A stretch of 64,000 bases of DNA from FEN-1297 sp963843605 (GTDB lineage Bacteria; Bacteroidota; Ignavibacteria; Ignavibacteriales; Ignavibacteriaceae). The DNA is taken from the NCBI GenBank assembly GCA_963843605.1, contig CAWJLA010000002.1:372001-436000 (forward strand), given 5' to 3'. Position 1 is the first letter of the stretch. Each line of letters opens with the position of its first letter. Shown here piece after piece: positions 29,101 to 37,389 of this stretch. The notes beneath the pieces were generated by a model. The model had not been told where the DNA came from, ran no database searches, and saw only the letters and a program-made list of their open reading frames with translations. The position numbers and the translations under genes are program-made.

Positions 29101-31492
29101 CAATACCTATAAAACTGTTTTCGGGATAAATATCAAAACTTGCCATCCTGTTAACAGTTCTGCCCGATAATCCGAATACGCTGATAAAAGCGTAGCAGGT
29201 AACGATACCGGATGATTTCAAATCCTGCGCGGCGGTATAATTAACTGTTGCATTTCCTTCGTCGTCCAGGTTTCCGCTTACAAAAGAATTCGGAATATTC
29301 GGATTTTGAAAAGAAGAATTTCCGAAATTATACCCCGGAAATTTTTTACTTATAAAAGTCTTATGTCTAAGTTGAAAATCGGATTCATACTTGAGTCCAG
29401 ATGCTTTCGCTCCGAACAGATACTCGGCATTGATAGAAACATTATCGGATTCGCCGGGCTTGATATCCTTTTTACCGGTTTTCAAAAGTACTCTTATTTT
29501 GTCCGGTACAAAATCCTCCACATTAAAAGTATAGGTGCCTATCAGGCTGCCCGAGCCTGCATATACTTCCGTTCGGTACTGTCCGGTTTGCGAGTATGTC
29601 TGCATTTTAATTGACACATCGAAAGAACCCTGGCCGTTCAGATTTAATTTATACTCATCATATACTTTTCCCGTCGGTGAAATTATCTTAACCATTACCG
29701 GCACATTTTTAATAGTTTCCGTAAAATCATCGCGCACAATACCGGATACATGAACTTCTTCACCGGGTCTGTATAATTGCCGGTCGCCGTATAGAAAAGT
29801 TTTAAATCCCGGCGTGTATTCCGTTTGACCGCCCACGTCGTACCTTGAAGTTTCAACACCCGTTTCATTTAGATCGATGAAATTAAAATCATCGCCTTTT
29901 TCTGCTGTTATTACTCTCGGGTTAAAATCTTTAAGACTTTCTTTTAAGTTTTTAAATGAAGCAACTCCCTTTGAATTCGTCCGGCCGGTTAATATAGTCT
30001 GATTGTTTGACGATACGAGCATAATTTCTACATTGTCCACAGGTTCGGTTGTGGCAATTGAATTCACGAAAACAAGAAGCTGATCCGGCGATTGTTTTGC
30101 AATAATACCGAGATCAGAAAGCGCCAGCATCTTTGAAGCTCGCCGCCACCGGTCCTCCGTAGAAGTAACACTTACTATAAAAATCCCTTTTAACTTTTGA
30201 TTGCGGATAGCGTCCAGATTAACGCTGAATTTCTCCAGCGAGTTGGGATCATCCTTTAATTTTTTCTTTTCCTTATATAACCTGTGACCGTATTCATCGA
30301 TATTGTAGTAAGGCGAATAATCATAATAGTAGTCATCAGAGTAATTATACTGGTTATACTCTCTCAAAAAAAACAGGATATTGTTCTTAAATATCTGAGA
30401 GACTTCGATATCTACTCCGGGAATATTAACAGCGCTTAGTTCAAGGTTTCTCTGTCCGGAAAGCATCAGATACTTACCTCTTTGGTCTGTAAACCTAACT
30501 GAAGGATCGAGATTTACAAAAGTAATCTGCTGCTCAAATTCGGACGAAAGCTCACCGCCGTATAACCCGGGCAGACCTTTATGAATAACAAGATCGATGT
30601 TTTGAAGTTTATCAAACGTGCCTTCAATTCGAAATGAGTTTTCATTTACATAATAATCAACCTTTTCCTGGGGATTTAATTTCACATAATCCTTCAGTTT
30701 TTTATCATCGACCCTTTGTGTGGTAGATACTTCAATCCACTTTTTATCGCCGGTTAAACCGCTTGATACTCCGGTAATAGCAAGTCTTGTAAGTGGAGGC
30801 AGCTTGTATTTGAATTCACGGTTGTCCTGCAGTCCCTTTTTACCGATGACAGACATTAAACCTTTTTTAACTTCTACCGACAGTTCCTGTTCTTTATCGG
30901 TTTGCTGTATGTTACCGAGATCAACGGCAATTATATCCGAGGCTTTATCCGAAATTATTTTGTAGCTGCTTATTTCCTGACCGTCTTTAATAAAGTTCAA
31001 GTTATCTTTAAGCATATCAGGATTTACAGGATAATTAAAATACAGATTTGCTTTAATGCTTATTTGATACTGTTGGTTCGGAATATGGGTCCAGAAGAAA
31101 TCTGCTTTGGTAACGTCAAAATCCTGAGTTCTGAATTCGTAAGTGTACGACTTAAGCGAAAGGTCTTTACCGAAGAGAACTTTATTTGTAACTACTGCCG
31201 TATACGATTGTATAGGCTGCAGCGGACCGTCGGGTGAAAATATCAGGGTATTTCCGGAAGTCCATTTAAATTTGCCTTCTATTTTTGGTTCGAACTTGAC
31301 AAACTCATCGTCCAGCCATTTATCCTGATCGCTCTGCGGCGCAATGTTATTGGAAAACTCAATTTTAAAAGTGGTTAAACTTTTAATTTCTCCCTGGGGT
31401 GAAAACTTAATCACTCTTACACCGCTTCCTGAGCAAGACAAGAACATTACCGTTACGGCAGCGCTCAATAGATAAAGTAATTTGTATTTCAC
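26105..31492 (-). CDS. Bacterial alpha-2-macroglobulin, lipoprotein (YfhM-like)
   Basis: This 1795-aa protein has a lipoprotein signal peptide with the lipobox Cys at residue 20 (FLSC). MG/MG-like domains fill the first two thirds. The thioester motif GCVEQ (C1338, Q1341) is intact, followed by the alpha-alpha barrel thioester domain and a C-terminal receptor-binding-like beta domain. Bacterial macroglobulins trap proteases covalently in the periplasm. Its partner PbpC is encoded next downstream. An acidic/aromatic Tyr-rich insertion around 385-405 (YNYSDDYYYDYSPYYN) is unusual. There is no T9SS tail. Confidence 0.95.
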   Translation of the reverse strand: MKYKLLYLLSAAVTVMFLSCSGSGVRVIKFSPQGEIKSLTTFKIEFSNNIAPQSDQDKWLDDEFVKFEPKIEGKFKWTSGNTLIFSPDGPLQPIQSYTAVVTNKVLFGKDLSLKSYTYEFRTQDFDVTKADFFWTHIPNQQYQISIKANLYFNYPVNPDMLKDNLNFIKDGQEISSYKIISDKASDIIAVDLGNIQQTDKEQELSVEVKKGLMSVIGKKGLQDNREFKYKLPPLTRLAITGVSSGLTGDKKWIEVSTTQRVDDKKLKDYVKLNPQEKVDYYVNENSFRIEGTFDKLQNIDLVIHKGLPGLYGGELSSEFEQQITFVNLDPSVRFTDQRGKYLMLSGQRNLELSAVNIPGVDIEVSQIFKNNILFFLREYNQYNYSDDYYYDYSPYYNIDEYGHRLYKEKKKLKDDPNSLEKFSVNLDAIRNQKLKGIFIVSVTSTEDRWRRASKMLALSDLGIIAKQSPDQLLVFVNSIATTEPVDNVEIMLVSSNNQTILTGRTNSKGVASFKNLKESLKDFNPRVITAEKGDDFNFIDLNETGVETSRYDVGGQTEYTPGFKTFLYGDRQLYRPGEEVHVSGIVRDDFTETIKNVPVMVKIISPTGKVYDEYKLNLNGQGSFDVSIKMQTYSQTGQYRTEVYAGSGSLIGTYTFNVEDFVPDKIRVLLKTGKKDIKPGESDNVSINAEYLFGAKASGLKYESDFQLRHKTFISKKFPGYNFGNSSFQNPNIPNSFVSGNLDDEGNATVNYTAAQDLKSSGIVTCYAFISVFGLSGRTVNRMASFDIYPENSFIGIESPGYYFGTNETIDFKTVAVDKDDNLLKEFKADAKLVRLEWQTVLKKNNSGKYVYASEKKEVVQWEKEIDLSGGEKNIPVSVSRNGEYELRISRKQSDFYQSARFYAYGWYSTTASSFEVDKEGRVEIVSDKKVYEPGEKAKILFTTPFAGKMLVTLERNGVYDYQYVDVKERSTQIEVNIDEKYIPNVYVTATLFRKHTADMSVPFLVAHGFASIKVERKIRRLPVAILAPATVKPGVKTEVTVKTSGEKNIYVTLAAVDEGILQIKNYQTPDPYGFMYAKRALDVNSYDLYKLLLPEIITLKSPGGDELAKQLQKRTNPITSQRFNLLAVWSGILKTNGSGEVRVPLNIPEDFNGEVRLMAVVYDGNRFGSAEKSLKVSDDLIIEPQIPRFLAPMDSLIMPVSIINTTNMPANTTVELKVEGPLNIKSNRSHNTSIAAHSTSTVQFVITTGEQTGSGKISIKTSGFANAKNETNISVRPVSPYYTESFSGQIRNDEKINLQPASDYIKGTASSELTISKFPAIKFAKFLKYLVGYPYGCVEQTTSKLFPQLYFEDLAKLIAPQYYRTTTPVYFVQEGIKKLESMQLSDGSLSYWPGGIYSSWWGSVYAAHFLVEAKKAGFNVSDNVLSGLLNYIAGKARDRKTFDYVSYDYNSRTVTKIASKEILYSLYVLADAGRGDIPTMNYYKSKPALVSNDCKYLLAGAYALMGNWPAYYEVVPDKYVPEKTERLTGGSFDSEARANAIMLNVLLEVDPSNKQIPFIIKHLTEMMESIYSTQDRSFAFLALGKAAKLGAFYDLNVDVYSDGKKTGAYTGKDLTLNLNPDAKSLILQGNKQGTVYYFYSIKGVKKGSVKQFDSHLKVRRSYSDYKTGFPIIDNHFEQGQLIICRIDMTGGDVSADNIVISDLLPSGFEIDNPRLSETPQLSKKYSGTMNVQYMDIRDDRMILFTSAKRYTQDTFYYLIRAVNKGRFVLPVISAEAMYDGEIGSVYGSGIVNVK

Positions 31493-31818
31493 GGCAGCCC
31501 CCTTTTGGTTGAGATTATTAGAGTATATTAATGGAATAATGCAATCCGGTAGTTACCGGGCTTTGCGCCGGATTATAAATTCACCGGTAAAATATGTTTC
31601 CGGCCGTAATAAATTTATAAAACAGGGAGCTAAATTAAAAATTAAATTTAGGTTATTATATGGGAGAGAAGAGTATCATATCATAACATTCCCGGCGTAA
31701 TCATCTCAAGTAACTCAGGTTATCCGTGATGATTTTCAGGAAGCTAAAAAATTAAAGGATCGTACAATACTCCGGAGGTTCTTAATATTTTTAATAGGTG
31801 CCATTCTGCTATAGATTT
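31493..31818. other. Intergenic region, probable promoter of the macroglobulin operon
   Basis: This 326-bp region upstream of the macroglobulin start is AT-rich with short CCGG-containing palindromic patches around 31560-31620. I see no gene or clear terminator in it. Confidence 0.4.
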
Positions 31819-32250
31819 TTATTTATAGTATTGGAAAAGCTCAATAGGATTTCCGGACGGATCTTCAAGAAGGATTTGTTTCCCACCCGTTCCGCTTACA
31901 ATTTCATTTCGAAAACGGCAACCTTTGGCTTTTAGTTTTGTTACGGTTGTTTCAAGGTCGTCTACTTCAATTTCAAATCTGTTCCATCCGCCCGGAGTCT
32001 GCACGGTTCCGTCCGGCATTGTTTGCCCTCCCCCGCCTTTACCGCTGGGTTTGCTGAGCAGCAGCCTCAAATTTCCTTTGGAAAGTATAGCAAACTCGGC
32101 CGCAGGGTGCATAATTGTTTTGAAATCCAGTAAGGAAGTGTAAAATTTAATTGCTTCTTCAACGTCATTTACAATATATCTAACTGTTACATACTGAACG
32201 TTGCTGTCAGTATTTTCCTTCCGGGAATTTTCTTTATTCTCTTCGTTCAT
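31819..32250 (-). CDS. VOC (glyoxalase/bleomycin-resistance) family protein
   Basis: This single VOC module of 143 aa starts at the ATG at 32250, which has AAGGAG spaced correctly upstream. A longer ORF reading from 32283 lacks such a site. The fold pattern is visible as YIVNDVEEAIKFYTSLLDF near the start and ILLEDPSGNPIELFQ at the C-terminus. It has a Gly-rich GKGGGGQTMPDG loop. The family includes dioxygenases, lyases and drug-binding proteins; substrate and metal are undefined. It is the first of four VOC/PhnB-type genes within about 10 kb. Confidence 0.8.
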   Translation of the reverse strand: MNEENKENSRKENTDSNVQYVTVRYIVNDVEEAIKFYTSLLDFKTIMHPAAEFAILSKGNLRLLLSKPSGKGGGGQTMPDGTVQTPGGWNRFEIEVDDLETTVTKLKAKGCRFRNEIVSGTGGKQILLEDPSGNPIELFQYYK

Positions 32251-32336
32251 TAATATCGACTCCTTTCCTTGTAAATGCCACAAGATAATCTACATCGATT
32301 TAAATTCTGAAATTAATATTGATTCGAGGACGCCCC

Positions 32337-32472
32337 CTAAATATTAAGTTTATAATCTTTAAGCAGTTCCTTAGCCTCACCCAGTTGATTCTGATTAACA
32401 AAGAACATTGCAGGCTGAATCAGAGAATCAACGATTAGGAAATTTTCACCGTATACATAATAATCAATTCAT
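32337..32472 (-). pseudogene. Short remnant resembling a DUF2007-like C-terminus
   Basis: The minus strand reads YYVYGENFLIVDSLIQPAMF ... NQLGEAKELLKDYKLNI and then stops at 32337. It ends like DUF2007 signal-transducing proteins, whose last helix has the pattern EAKELL. The frame is blocked upstream by a stop at about 32470 and has no start codon. It is best read as a remnant, and the assignment is tentative. Confidence 0.3.
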
Positions 32473-32496
32473 ATATTTTAGTTCTCAATTCTTCTA

Positions 32497-32511
32497 AACT
32501 CCGTAGGAGTT
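32497..32511. repeat. Short perfect palindrome AACTCC-GTA-GGAGTT
   Basis: A 6-bp perfect inverted repeat with a 3-nt loop lies upstream of the DUF2007-like remnant and downstream of the aldo/keto reductase gene. No T run follows on either strand. It may be a fragment of an interspersed repeat. Confidence 0.35.
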
Positions 32512-32662
32512 CAACCTTTTCTGTTTATTTTATTTTTATTTAATGAATCAATTAAATAGTTCATAATTTTTACTGAGGCAGACGTTTACGAATGTAACTC
32601 ATTGACCTCTCTATTATATTCCTTCTAGACCTTTAGCGGCATTTAGCACAAGTAGATAAAAA

Positions 32663-33664
32663 TTATTTATCCACATGTTTCAACGCGCCGGAATTATATC
32701 TTGGACCGACATCCGGATACTTTTTAAGTAATTTACCAATATCCTGCAAATCATCAAAAGAAAGGACAATATCAGCAGCTTTTGCATTATCTTCCAAATA
32801 CTTTGTTCTTTTAGTTCCGGGTATCGGTATAAAATCTTCTCCTTGAGCGAGCACCCATGCAAGTGCAAGCTGTGCAGGTGTACAATTTTTAGCTTTAGCC
32901 AGAACTTCAAACTCTTCAGCTAATTTTCGATTATTACCCCAATGCTCATCATCAAAACGCGGCAGCGTGCGTCTGAAATCATTTTCAAGAAGATCATCCT
33001 TCTTAACCGTGTTGGTCATTAATCCTCTGGCAAGAGGACTGAACGGAACAATCGATATTCCGAGTTCCCGACAGACAGGTATTATCTCTTTTTCTATATC
33101 CCTCGTTAAAAGAGAGTATTCGCTTTGAAGAGCCGTTATCGGATGCACCGAATGAGCACGGCGGATTGATTCAGGCGAGGCTTCAGACAATCCGAGAAAC
33201 CGTACCTTGCCTTCCTTTACGAGATCAGACATAGCGCCTACGGTTTCTTCAACAGGCACTTTGGGATCGACACGGTGCGCATAATATAAATCTATAGTGT
33301 CGATCTTTAATCTTTTTAAACTCGCTTCGGCAGCTTTTTTAATATAAGCCGGCGAACCATCAATATATACGCCGCTCATATCTTTAAATACACCCTGTCC
33401 TTCTTTATATCTGAATCCGAATTTTGTAGCAATAAATATTTTTTCCCGGTTAGGTGCCAGAACTTTTGATACAAGTTCTTCGTTGCGTCCCTTTCCGTAC
33501 ATATCGGCAGTATCCCAGAAATTTATCCCGAGATCCAAAGCTTTATGCAGAACGGCAACCGATTCCTCGTTATTTTCAACACCGTATGCGTGACTCATCC
33601 CCATGCATCCCAATCCGGTTGCCGATAATTTTTCATTTGTCTTTCCGAGTTTTCTGTATTTCAT
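32663..33664 (-). CDS. Aldo/keto reductase
   Basis: This 333-aa cytoplasmic TIM-barrel NADPH oxidoreductase is full length for the YhdN/AKR13-like group. The catalytic tetrad is visible: D58 in NFWDTADMYGKG with the following Tyr, Lys in IATKFGF, and His in DLYYAHRVDP. The NADP-binding C-terminal IPIPGTKR motif is present. Such enzymes reduce aldehydes and ketones, including toxic carbonyls. An upstream AAGGGATAAA is a Shine-Dalgarno candidate. It sits in the detoxification-gene run but is not tightly packed with its neighbours. Confidence 0.92.
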   Translation of the reverse strand: MKYRKLGKTNEKLSATGLGCMGMSHAYGVENNEESVAVLHKALDLGINFWDTADMYGKGRNEELVSKVLAPNREKIFIATKFGFRYKEGQGVFKDMSGVYIDGSPAYIKKAAEASLKRLKIDTIDLYYAHRVDPKVPVEETVGAMSDLVKEGKVRFLGLSEASPESIRRAHSVHPITALQSEYSLLTRDIEKEIIPVCRELGISIVPFSPLARGLMTNTVKKDDLLENDFRRTLPRFDDEHWGNNRKLAEEFEVLAKAKNCTPAQLALAWVLAQGEDFIPIPGTKRTKYLEDNAKAADIVLSFDDLQDIGKLLKKYPDVGPRYNSGALKHVDK

Positions 33665-33825
33665 TTTATCCCTTTGCTTATTTTAATATGAATGTCCGAA
33701 ACAGACATTACAAATAATGGTTTTTTATTTTGCCGGAATCAGCCTTCTCAAAACGTAAATAAAGCTATATAAATGAAGTATAATTTTCAATTATGATTGA
33801 TCTAACTCAAACTGAATCATTCAAT

Positions 33826-33922
33826 GGGCAAATTGTTATTTTATAAGTGCAGAAGTATGCAAGCAAGCAGACGCATATGAGTATGGCTGCATGTATATAT
33901 GGTGATACACATTAATTTGCCC
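33826..33922. repeat. Inverted 9-bp repeat bracketing an ~80-bp spacer
   Basis: GGGCAAATT at 33826-33834 and AATTTGCCC at 33914-33922 are perfect inverted copies. The spacer contains GCAAGCAAGCAG-type short repeats and no ORF. It could be a small nonautonomous element or a coincidence. The rest of 33665-33960 holds nothing recognised. Confidence 0.3.
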
Positions 33923-33960
33923 GTGAAAGAATATTCGCAGTTAGTTGCATCCGGGTCATG

Positions 33961-34443
33961 TTACAAATTTGTTGAAGGATCATCGGCGGACGGGCCGTAT
34001 ACCGAGGGTACTTTTCCGCCTGCCAATCTGATATATACAGTCATTTGTCCGCGATGATGAACCTGGTCCATAAGCATCATAAGCATGAATTCATCAGCCG
34101 CATACTTTACCCCGGCAAATTCGATAGTTCCTTTCATACCGGAATCTGATATATCGCCTATTGCCGAAATTATTTCCGTTGACTCTTTTTCAAAATCTTT
34201 GATCAGAGTTTTTAAATCTCCGGGCAAATAATTTTGAAATAAAGAACTGTCGAACTTTTCTCCTAATACGTATGATTTTATTAAATACATCTCAAAGACA
34301 AATGTAGACATGATTTTTTTTGCAGTTTGAGAGCGTTCGTGAGGCGCATAATCCAGCTTATCTTCCGGATATGCTCTCATTACTTTTAATGTTGTCTCGA
34401 ATTCTTTTTTGAATAATTTCAACAGATTATCTTTTGTAATCAA
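33961..34443 (-). CDS. DinB-family protein
   Basis: This 160-aa four-helix-bundle protein has metal-ligand histidines of the DinB/YfiT type in DQVHHRGQMTVYIR (about residues 126-139) and an additional His in YAPHERSQTAKKI near 34-46. DinB proteins often act as mycothiol- or bacillithiol-dependent transferases, or have unknown hydrolase roles. It is 32 bp downstream of the SRPBCC gene on the same strand, probably one operon. Confidence 0.88.
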   Translation of the reverse strand: MITKDNLLKLFKKEFETTLKVMRAYPEDKLDYAPHERSQTAKKIMSTFVFEMYLIKSYVLGEKFDSSLFQNYLPGDLKTLIKDFEKESTEIISAIGDISDSGMKGTIEFAGVKYAADEFMLMMLMDQVHHRGQMTVYIRLAGGKVPSVYGPSADDPSTNL

Positions 34444-34475
34444 TATTTCATTCCTTTAAATAGTTAAAAAAGTAA

Positions 34476-34907
34476 TTATCTTTCGATTATATTTTTAATT
34501 TTCTCTAAAATAAGTTTCGTGCCGTTTTTCGAATGCCGGTAACCGCTTTCATCGGCAAAGCCTTTCTGTGTCCAGGTAAACTTAGTTGTTTTATTACCTA
34601 TTTCTTCAAGATTATAAGTTATCAGTGAATAATTCTCAGGTTTATCCTCAAGTCCGGTAAATCCGCTCCAATAAGTGTATGTTAATACTTTAAAAGGAAT
34701 TATCTCCTGTATTACTCCTTTATCACGGTATTCTTTCCCTTCGTATTTCCCTCGGAATATAATTTCGCCGTTCTTCGTCCAGTCGGTAATGGTTTCGGTT
34801 CCGAACAGATATTCTTTTATGATTTCGGGTTTAGTCAAAGCATCCCACACTTTGGCAGGTACGGCATTTATTTCAATTGAATCGGAAACAATTAAATCTT
34901 GTCTCAT
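34476..34907 (-). CDS. SRPBCC/AHSA1-family protein
   Basis: This 143-aa START-like hydrophobic-pocket protein has the N-terminal pattern ISDSIEINAVPAKVWDALTKPE and an internal TDWTKNGEIIFRGKYEGKEY stretch. Its C-terminal helix carries the family's final GWxxxL-like variation. It belongs to the AHSA1-like group, often paired with DinB or ArsR genes. It is cytoplasmic with unknown ligand. It has an AAAGGACAGAG Shine-Dalgarno before the ATG and is the first gene of a probable two-gene unit with the DinB gene. Confidence 0.85.
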   Translation of the reverse strand: MRQDLIVSDSIEINAVPAKVWDALTKPEIIKEYLFGTETITDWTKNGEIIFRGKYEGKEYRDKGVIQEIIPFKVLTYTYWSGFTGLEDKPENYSLITYNLEEIGNKTTKFTWTQKGFADESGYRHSKNGTKLILEKIKNIIER

Positions 34908-35029
34908 CTCTGTCCTTTCCTATTTGTTGTTAATTTCTGATTTTCACCGCTCAAAAACACCCCGGGAAATTTTTTGCCTCAGTTCTCTTTTATAATAGCC
35001 TATTCGTTCATACACATGCTAAATAATAA

Positions 35030-35257
35030 CTAAGAAACGCATTTTGAAAAGGCCCCCATAATTGGTTTACTTATAATTATAAGGTCGGTCATATGTTCTG
35101 TATTCTTATTGCTGATAAAGAAGCCGGATTTTCTAACATGATCTATACTCTTTATATAACCGGCAAAGCCGTATTCTGTCAGAGTCGGATATACAAAAGG
35201 CGCCGGGTTATTACTGCTTATCGGAAATAATTTACTGGACTCAGCATAGTCGCTAAT
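35030..35257 (-). other. Open frame without start, possible gene remnant (unidentified)
   Basis: Between the SRPBCC and DHFR-like genes (34908-35263) the minus strand is open for about 75 codons (SDYAESSKLFPISSNN ... TEYGFAGYIKSIDHVRK ... PIMGAFSK) and ends in TAG at 35030. It has no usable start codon, and the residue pattern is protein-like but not recognised. It could be the 3' end of a lost gene. Confidence 0.25.
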
Positions 35258-35263
35258 TTAAAA

Positions 35264-35791
35264 TTAAATACGTGAATAACTGCTTTTCACAAATCCGTTT
35301 GAATAAATTTTTGTTGAAGTATGTTTTAAAAACATATCTTTTTTCAAATAACCGAACAAAGGAATACCGGAACCAATAAGCACAGGAATCCTTGTAATAA
35401 TTAACTCGTCAATTAAGTCTTCACTCAAAAAATTTTGTATCGCTTTGCCTCCGTCTAAATAAATATTCGAAAATCCGTCTTCCGATAATTTCCAGATTAT
35501 TTCCTTCGGCGGCATCGAAAGCAGAGAGGCCTTTCCTGTCAATATATCCGGCAGATAACCTAATTTTGAACTCAGGATAAAAACTTTCTTTGTATAAGGC
35601 CATTCATTAAACGAAAGAATTTTTTCGTATGTATTTCTTCCGATTACTACAGCATCCACGCCTTTTATAAAATCGTCATAACCGTAATCATCCCCTCCGG
35701 AATTATTGAACTTTTCCAGCCAGTCGAGATCGCCGTTTTCACGGGCAATATATCCGTCAATGCTGACTGCAATATAAACAGTTACTTTCAT
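35264..35791 (-). CDS. Dihydrofolate-reductase-like protein (RibD C-terminal domain family)
   Basis: This 175-aa protein starts at ATG 35791, which gives the typical beginning MKVTVYIAVSIDGYIARENG. A GTG 15 nt upstream would add only five residues. Family motifs are DWLEKF, the VVIGRNTYE loop near 50, and IYLDGGKAIQNFL (about 116-128). It belongs to the YyaP/YwjB-type DHFR-fold reductases, NADPH-dependent with unknown substrate. It is unlikely to be the essential FolA. Neighbouring genes are small stress or detoxification proteins. Confidence 0.85.
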   Translation of the reverse strand: MKVTVYIAVSIDGYIARENGDLDWLEKFNNSGGDDYGYDDFIKGVDAVVIGRNTYEKILSFNEWPYTKKVFILSSKLGYLPDILTGKASLLSMPPKEIIWKLSEDGFSNIYLDGGKAIQNFLSEDLIDELIITRIPVLIGSGIPLFGYLKKDMFLKHTSTKIYSNGFVKSSYSRI

Positions 35792-35806
35792 AATTTTTCT
35801 GTACAC

Positions 35807-36121
35807 CGACTGTTATTAGACTACTAATCTAATATCGATTTTTTCATTAAAGTTTATGGAAATGATGTTATTGAAATCCGCGTAAAGAAGAGATTATTTA
35901 TTATCCGGTATAAAATAGAATAACTTCGTTTAAGAAAAAATTTTTAGAAACCGGAAATTAATCTCAAAAATAAAAAAAAATTTTTCTGCTGCAACCCCAA
36001 ATCAGTAAGAATTATATTAATATGATGAAGCGCTCATTACCGGTATTAAATTAATTAAAGAAGAATGTTTGATTTGGATTATGCTTAAATTCTGAGAAAA
36101 ATTATTAAAGGGAATACTGAT
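35807..36121. other. AT-rich divergent intergenic region
   Basis: This 315-bp region lies between the DHFR-like gene (minus) and the PhnB-like gene (plus) and should contain both promoters. Poly-A/T tracts dominate (around 35935-35985). Nothing else is recognised. Confidence 0.4.
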
Positions 36122-36535
36122 ATGGGCGAGAATAAAATAAAACTGGTTCCGTATTTATACTTCCGGGGAAACTGCGAGGAAGCACTTAGTACATATAAAG
36201 AAATTCTGGGCGGAAATGTTGATATTGTTAACCGCTACGATAATCCCGCTATGAAGGCACCTGAGGAATATAAGAATAAGATTCTTCACGCAAAATACGA
36301 ATTCGGCGGGAATACAATTTTGGCAAGCGATATATTGCCGGGTAAAGAAACATCGGGCAGCGGCGACGCGTATATGTCGTTATCAATACAGGATAGCACC
36401 GAAGCCCAGGAAATATTCAGGAATCTTTCCCGGGGAGGCAAGATACGTGTTAAGTTTGAAAAACAGTTCTGGGGCGGTTGGCACGGTAATTTTATCGATC
36501 GTTTCGGTATCAAGTGGATGGTAAACAGTGATTAA
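36122..36535 (+). CDS. PhnB/YjdN-like VOC protein
   Basis: This 137-aa protein has the PhnB-type opening LVPYLYFRGNCEEALSTYKE, the central GGNTILASDILPG segment and the closing FWGGWHGNFIDRFGIKWMV, typical of the PhnB (YjdN) group of VOC proteins. It has no known enzymatic reaction, and despite older names it is not a demethylubiquinone methyltransferase. An AAAGGGAAT element precedes the ATG. It is the only plus-strand gene in this stretch. Confidence 0.9.
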   Translation: MGENKIKLVPYLYFRGNCEEALSTYKEILGGNVDIVNRYDNPAMKAPEEYKNKILHAKYEFGGNTILASDILPGKETSGSGDAYMSLSIQDSTEAQEIFRNLSRGGKIRVKFEKQFWGGWHGNFIDRFGIKWMVNSD

Positions 36536-36597
36536 TTTCTTTCGCCTATCCGGTATTTAAGAACATGTGCAGTTTATCTGAAATTCGAATGAAGCCG

Positions 36598-36975
36598 TTA
36601 ACTTTGAGTGTTAGTCACTACCGGAGTTCCCTGGTGAAACCGCAGTTTCCAGCCTGCTTTTGTTTTTATCCAGAGAGAACTTCGGTTACTCGTCAATAAC
36701 TCTTTATCTAAAATTTCGCTTTTATATGTTACCAGCACAACATTATCCTCGATTAAGTGGATATTAAAATCCTTCAACGGAAGTTTGATATTTATTTCCT
36801 GTGACTTTACGGAAAGTGTTTCCACAATACTATATATTCGTCCAGAGCGGCCGAACTCAAAGAAATCAGGCGATAAAACTTCTGCCATATATTTAAGGTC
36901 GAACCTGGTTTCGGTAAGCCACAACGATTCTTCAAGTTCTTTTAATTTATCAAAATCTTCTTTGCCAATATCCAA
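36598..36975 (-). CDS. DUF4440 / SnoaL-like (NTF2-fold) protein
   Basis: This 125-aa protein has the opening ELEESLWLTETRFDLKYMAEVLSPDFFEFGRSGR and the closing SSLWIKTKAGWKLRFHQGTPV, diagnostic of the DUF4440 NTF2-like fold. It is a cytoplasmic domain that binds small hydrophobic ligands in relatives. No catalytic residues can be assigned. It is convergent with the PhnB-like gene. Confidence 0.85.
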   Translation of the reverse strand: MDIGKEDFDKLKELEESLWLTETRFDLKYMAEVLSPDFFEFGRSGRIYSIVETLSVKSQEINIKLPLKDFNIHLIEDNVVLVTYKSEILDKELLTSNRSSLWIKTKAGWKLRFHQGTPVVTNTQS

Positions 36976-37057
36976 ATTTACCCTTCAAATATTTTGACGG
37001 TTAAGAAAAACGGTTAATATTTTTTATCTTACTTATTAAACCACAAATTTCAATAAT

Positions 37058-37162
37058 TTACCTCAAGTTGATCGCCTAAATGTTTTTAGTGTGAAAAATC
37101 ATTGAGATGGTTACAAAAAGCTGTCTTACTGATTTATTAAAACAAGCGGTCAACTTAAGTAA
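37058..37162. mobile_element. MITE-like element, copy 1
   Basis: An element of about 105 bp has imperfect terminal inverted repeats. The left end is TTACCTCAAGTTGATCGCCT; the right end, read on the other strand, is TTACTTAAGTTGACCGCTTG. The left end and next 30 bases are shared with a second copy at 49033 (common run around AGTTGAYCRCCTAAATG, then GTGTGAAAAA). No ORF is inside. The remainder of 36976-37389 is AT-rich without features. Confidence 0.6.
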
Positions 37163-37389
37163 CTTAATTTATAACCAATAAATTAGCAACGAAAATAAAA
37201 GAAAGATAGATTATAAAGACTACAATAATCAGCAATTTTTAAGTAAAGGTGTTTTCTTAACAAGATGATTAATATTCTGAGCAAACAATGGGTTATTTTA
37301 AATATTTTTAGATGTATTGTGCCGGTTAAGAAAAGACTCAATACACATTTCGGAATTATTAAAAGAGAGTAGAAACTAGACAGGCAATT

